Below are positions 4,797 to 7,291 of a stretch of DNA of 7,291 nucleotides, one piece after another. A program made the translations under genes and the position numbers. The stretch's first letter is position 1, and each line of letters begins with the position of its first letter. Source of the stretch: Bacillota bacterium (lineage in GTDB: Bacteria > Bacillota > Clostridia > Lachnospirales > Lachnospiraceae). The notes under the pieces are model-generated. The model saw nothing but the letters and a program-made list of their open reading frames with translations. It made no database searches and was not told the DNA's origin. The stretch spans positions 1 to 7,291 of the forward strand of contig JAFACO010000355.1 of assembly GCA_023425485.1 (NCBI GenBank). The letters are read 5' to 3'.

Positions 4797-7118
4797 TTAA
4801 TTATGATAAAGCTGTTTTATAAAGCCAGGGATAGTTGTTGTGTCCATTCCAGGTATAACCGTCGTGGGTCCCCAGAAATAATATAAGCTCCCATTCTTTG
4901 TAATATAGAAATCATGCTCTGCTGCTTGAATTTCCTTTAAAGCAGAAGCACACTCCAAATTAAGGATGCCTTGCAGATACTGTAGATTAGAGCTAAGTCG
5001 TAATACTTTGTCATCTTTAGCAATCGGATATGCCACCAGTACATTACCAGACTTACTATATAGGACGCCGTCAATTGACTTATAATACTCATTTTCAATT
5101 GGTACAATAATTTTCTTTAATGCTGTAAGATATAAAAATGGATGATAATAAAAATATGCGTCACCACCATTTTGAGGTTGTTCTGATACTTCGCTTGTTC
5201 GTATAGAAAAGGTGAGTTCCTCTAGATATGGATTATAAAGATCACTATTTATTATACTCACGCTGCTAGGGATCACATAAGCTTTATCTTCTTTTGCTGC
5301 AGGGTACAACAAAAGAATGGACCCATCCTTAGTCAATAATACATTATCCTCTGATTTCAAATCAGAATTCCTGCTGTCAACATTAATTCTTTCTAGTTTA
5401 GGTGAATAGGAGCCCCATATTGTCTTATAATAATAGAAATTCGTTTGGCCGTCTCCTGTTTCTAAACCTAAGGTATGCTCTAATTTTTCACGAATACAAT
5501 CCTTCGGAATATTTAACTCTACCAGATTAAGTACATTAACTAACTGCGATTGTGCAACACTTATTACTGTGTCGGGTATCGTGTATACTTGGTTCTTATG
5601 ATTTTGAGGATATAATAACAAACTGGTCATGTCTTTGGAATATAAAATTCCATCCTTCGAAGTGTAAAAGGGATTATCCTCTGATATAGTAACCTGCTTC
5701 AGATGATGAAAGCCAAAGTAGTAATTTCCAAAAAGGTTTGACCTCCATTGAGAAGGTATTATTGCTTTTAAATTCTTCGAAAGAGTTAATGACGTCGTGT
5801 TATTCTCATAAGTAAACATACCCCAGTCAAATTCAGTAACGCTATCTGGAAGAATGATTTCTTTTATTGAATTATTATTTGGATATAGTTTAATATTAGT
5901 TAAATCCTTAGAGTAGAGTATTCCTTGATTTAGAACGAAAGTTGAATTTCCATCATTGAGAATGACTTCTTGTATTTTATTAGCTGCAGTATTTGTTATA
6001 GACGTAAGTGCTTTTGGTATCACAATTGTCTTTGCGGCATCAAGTGTAGATATTATTGATAAGTCTAATTCAATCAGTGTTTCTGGAAATATTAACTTCT
6101 CTTCTGCTTTTTTCTCCGGCCAGTAGATTAACTTACTTTTCTGTTTATTATAGAGAACCCCATTGTAGGAGGAGTATGTCGGATTATCCTTATTTACATA
6201 GATTGCATTTATACTTGAGTAATCAAACGCCCCCTGTGAAATGTTAGATAAACTTTTTGGTAGGGTTATGGACCTGATTTTAGTATTCATAAAAGCAGCT
6301 CCGTCAATATATTGTAAACCTTCTGATAGAGTTAAACTTAGGATGCTACTATTTTCAAATGCTCTATAGTCAATCTTTTCGGTTCCCTTAGGAACTGTAT
6401 AACTGCTTGCAGCCCTTTTTTCAGGATATTTTAATAGTCTTTTACCATCCTTGCTAAAGAGCACGCCACCTATCGACTTATAGTTTTTATTATTTGTATT
6501 TACTATAATGCTTTTAAGCGCAGGCAATTGAAGATTATACTCCTTTATTTTCTCTCCAAAAGTAATATCTGTTATATATTTATTTTCAATTTGAATTGAA
6601 GTTATAGTATCTGGAATAATGAATTTATTGTTTGTCTTTCCCTTAGGATAATATATTATTGATTTGCCATCTATTGAATAAAGAATACCGTCGATGGACT
6701 TGTATTTTTTATTTTTATTTGATACGGTAATGACTCTCAACTTTTCGAGAGATGCACTAACAGAGATCTCGTTATTATCTATAAAAATATGCGTTCCTAT
6801 CTCAAAATTAGTTACGGAGGAAGATAAATTGATGGTCTCAGCATTTGGAAAGCGTACAAATATTCCTTCTGGTAAATCTTTAATTCCTTCCGATATAATT
6901 ATTTTTTTGATCGAAGCATATGTAATTTTGTTAGGAATCTGATTAGAAGTAGAAACTATCTTTTTTAACACAACTGTAGATGCGTCTGTAAATTCTAATA
7001 TCATAGTGTCGACTTGAATTGTTTTCGATTTTGCTTCGCTTTTTACGGTTGGTATGCTTGTAACAATGATTACCATACATAATAGTAACATGCCAAATAC
7101 TTTAAATATTTTTCTCAT
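4797..7118 (-). CDS. Secreted BspA-like leucine-rich-repeat (LRR_5 type) protein
   Basis: A 773-residue exported repeat protein. Residues 1-29 are a classic signal peptide: basic MRKIFK, a hydrophobic core (7-22), and likely cleavage after SEA at 27-29. The rest is BspA-type repeats, marked by IPDT/LPDSV-like strands and a recurring hairpin unit of the form YKSIDGVLYSKDG...YP. I count eight such units, beginning near 139, 213, 315, 394, 485, 587, 679 and 738, with 59 to 102 residues between; the last lacks the YP and looks degenerate. There is no LPXTG, cell-wall-binding repeat, S-layer domain or C-terminal membrane anchor, so free secretion or loose surface attachment is likely. BspA-like proteins are associated with adhesion and protein binding; the partner here is unknown. 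The likely ribosome site is AGGGG, 10 bases before the ATG. It forms a single-gene unit with its own promoter and terminator. Confidence 0.9.
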   Translation of the reverse strand: MRKIFKVFGMLLLCMVIIVTSIPTVKSEAKSKTIQVDTMILEFTDASTVVLKKIVSTSNQIPNKITYASIKKIIISEGIKDLPEGIFVRFPNAETINLSSSVTNFEIGTHIFIDNNEISVSASLEKLRVITVSNKNKKYKSIDGILYSIDGKSIIYYPKGKTNNKFIIPDTITSIQIENKYITDITFGEKIKEYNLQLPALKSIIVNTNNKNYKSIGGVLFSKDGKRLLKYPEKRAASSYTVPKGTEKIDYRAFENSSILSLTLSEGLQYIDGAAFMNTKIRSITLPKSLSNISQGAFDYSSINAIYVNKDNPTYSSYNGVLYNKQKSKLIYWPEKKAEEKLIFPETLIELDLSIISTLDAAKTIVIPKALTSITNTAANKIQEVILNDGNSTFVLNQGILYSKDLTNIKLYPNNNSIKEIILPDSVTEFDWGMFTYENNTTSLTLSKNLKAIIPSQWRSNLFGNYYFGFHHLKQVTISEDNPFYTSKDGILYSKDMTSLLLYPQNHKNQVYTIPDTVISVAQSQLVNVLNLVELNIPKDCIREKLEHTLGLETGDGQTNFYYYKTIWGSYSPKLERINVDSRNSDLKSEDNVLLTKDGSILLLYPAAKEDKAYVIPSSVSIINSDLYNPYLEELTFSIRTSEVSEQPQNGGDAYFYYHPFLYLTALKKIIVPIENEYYKSIDGVLYSKSGNVLVAYPIAKDDKVLRLSSNLQYLQGILNLECASALKEIQAAEHDFYITKNGSLYYFWGPTTVIPGMDTTTIPGFIKQLYHN

Positions 7119-7148
7119 CTCCCTACATCCCCTGCATTATTAGCTGAT

Positions 7149-7180
7149 TTTAATTACATTATCCAAATAATGTAATTAAA
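7149..7180. promoter_or_regulatory. Perfect 14-bp inverted repeat over the repeat-protein promoter, candidate operator
   Basis: TTTAATTACATTAT (7149-7162) and its exact reverse complement (7167-7180) flank only CCAA. On the minus strand the repeat fills the whole 17-base spacer, the -10 and the predicted start site, and stops one base short of the -35. That geometry is what a repressor that blocks RNA polymerase would use. An RNA hairpin is unlikely, since most of the repeat would not be transcribed. The cognate regulator is not evident in the window. Confidence 0.65.
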
Positions 7181-7186
7181 TGTCAA
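7158..7186 (-). promoter_or_regulatory. Promoter of the leucine-rich-repeat protein gene
   Basis: On the minus strand TTGACA (7186-7181) is followed after exactly 17 bases by GATAAT (7163-7158), five of six matches to the -10 consensus. A start near 7151 leaves a leader of about 32 bases to the ATG at 7118. Confidence 0.85.
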
Positions 7187-7256
7187 TAGTCGCATAAGAA
7201 TTTTAATTCATAAATTTGATGATTATTTAAAAACACCATATCCCCTCTCGTGCAAT

Positions 7257-7291
7257 AAAAAACCACCAACTTTCATTGAAATGGTTAGTGG
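7257..7291 (-). terminator. Intrinsic terminator of a minus-strand gene beyond the right edge
   Basis: On the minus strand CCACTAAC pairs with GTTGGTGG (7291-7284 with 7270-7263). This gives 8 bp including one U-G wobble. A further TTTC/GAAA inner stem closes on a three-base loop, followed by six T residues (7262-7257). On the plus strand the wobble would be a C-A mismatch, so the minus direction is favoured. It insulates the repeat protein gene from its right-hand neighbour. Confidence 0.85.

Noticed and set aside
6056..6247. Plus-strand short frame opposite the repeat protein gene, and a similar one at 6694-6942
   Set aside because: Antisense shadows of the repeat protein gene, without independent start signals.
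7149..7180. Reading the promoter palindrome as a transcription terminator
   Set aside because: Neither strand has a T-run after it, the stem has almost no G/C, and it coincides with a -10 and spacer.

Overview
This is a low-GC window (A+T rich, with near-consensus TTGACA/TATAAT promoters and AGGAGG-type ribosome binding sites) that reads like a chromosomal segment of a Firmicute. It is most likely from the Clostridia, perhaps a Lachnospiraceae-type anaerobe. That placement is inferred from protein style and base composition, not from a marker gene. All seven complete protein-coding genes and the eighth, short membrane protein gene are intact. I saw no RNA gene, CRISPR array, insertion sequence or phage gene.

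Layout from left to right. Positions 1-75 hold two perfect hairpins that follow the leftmost gene. Positions 120-1543 hold two minus-strand genes: a short-chain dehydrogenase/reductase (SDR) and, downstream of it, a GyrI-like small-molecule-binding protein. They are close enough to share a transcript. Positions 1756-3570 hold a compact minus-strand arsenic resistance operon, arsR-acr3-arsC, with an exact-consensus promoter and a short overlap between acr3 and arsC. Positions 3571-3793 are a divergent regulatory region: the ars promoter points left and a second exact-consensus promoter points right, with palindromes around both. Positions 3794-4607 hold a plus-strand marR-family regulator overlapping a small four-helix membrane protein gene of unknown function. 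Positions 4797-7118 hold a large minus-strand gene for a secreted BspA-like leucine-rich-repeat protein. It has its own strong promoter, which is covered by a perfect palindrome, and its own terminator. Positions 7257-7291 are the terminator of a minus-strand gene lying beyond the right edge.

How the genes work together. The ars genes form a standard circuit: ArsR senses As(III) and releases the promoter, ArsC reduces arsenate, and Acr3 exports arsenite. The MarR/membrane protein pair looks like an autoregulated unit that could respond to a toxic small molecule, but its ligand is unknown. The GyrI-like protein and the SDR could likewise act on small molecules. The stretch therefore has a stress and detoxification flavour, with the surface/secreted repeat protein as a separate unit. 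No wholly new system is demonstrable from sequence alone. The least explained elements are the MarR/membrane protein pair with its operator array, and the operator-like palindrome placed exactly in the promoter of the repeat protein gene.
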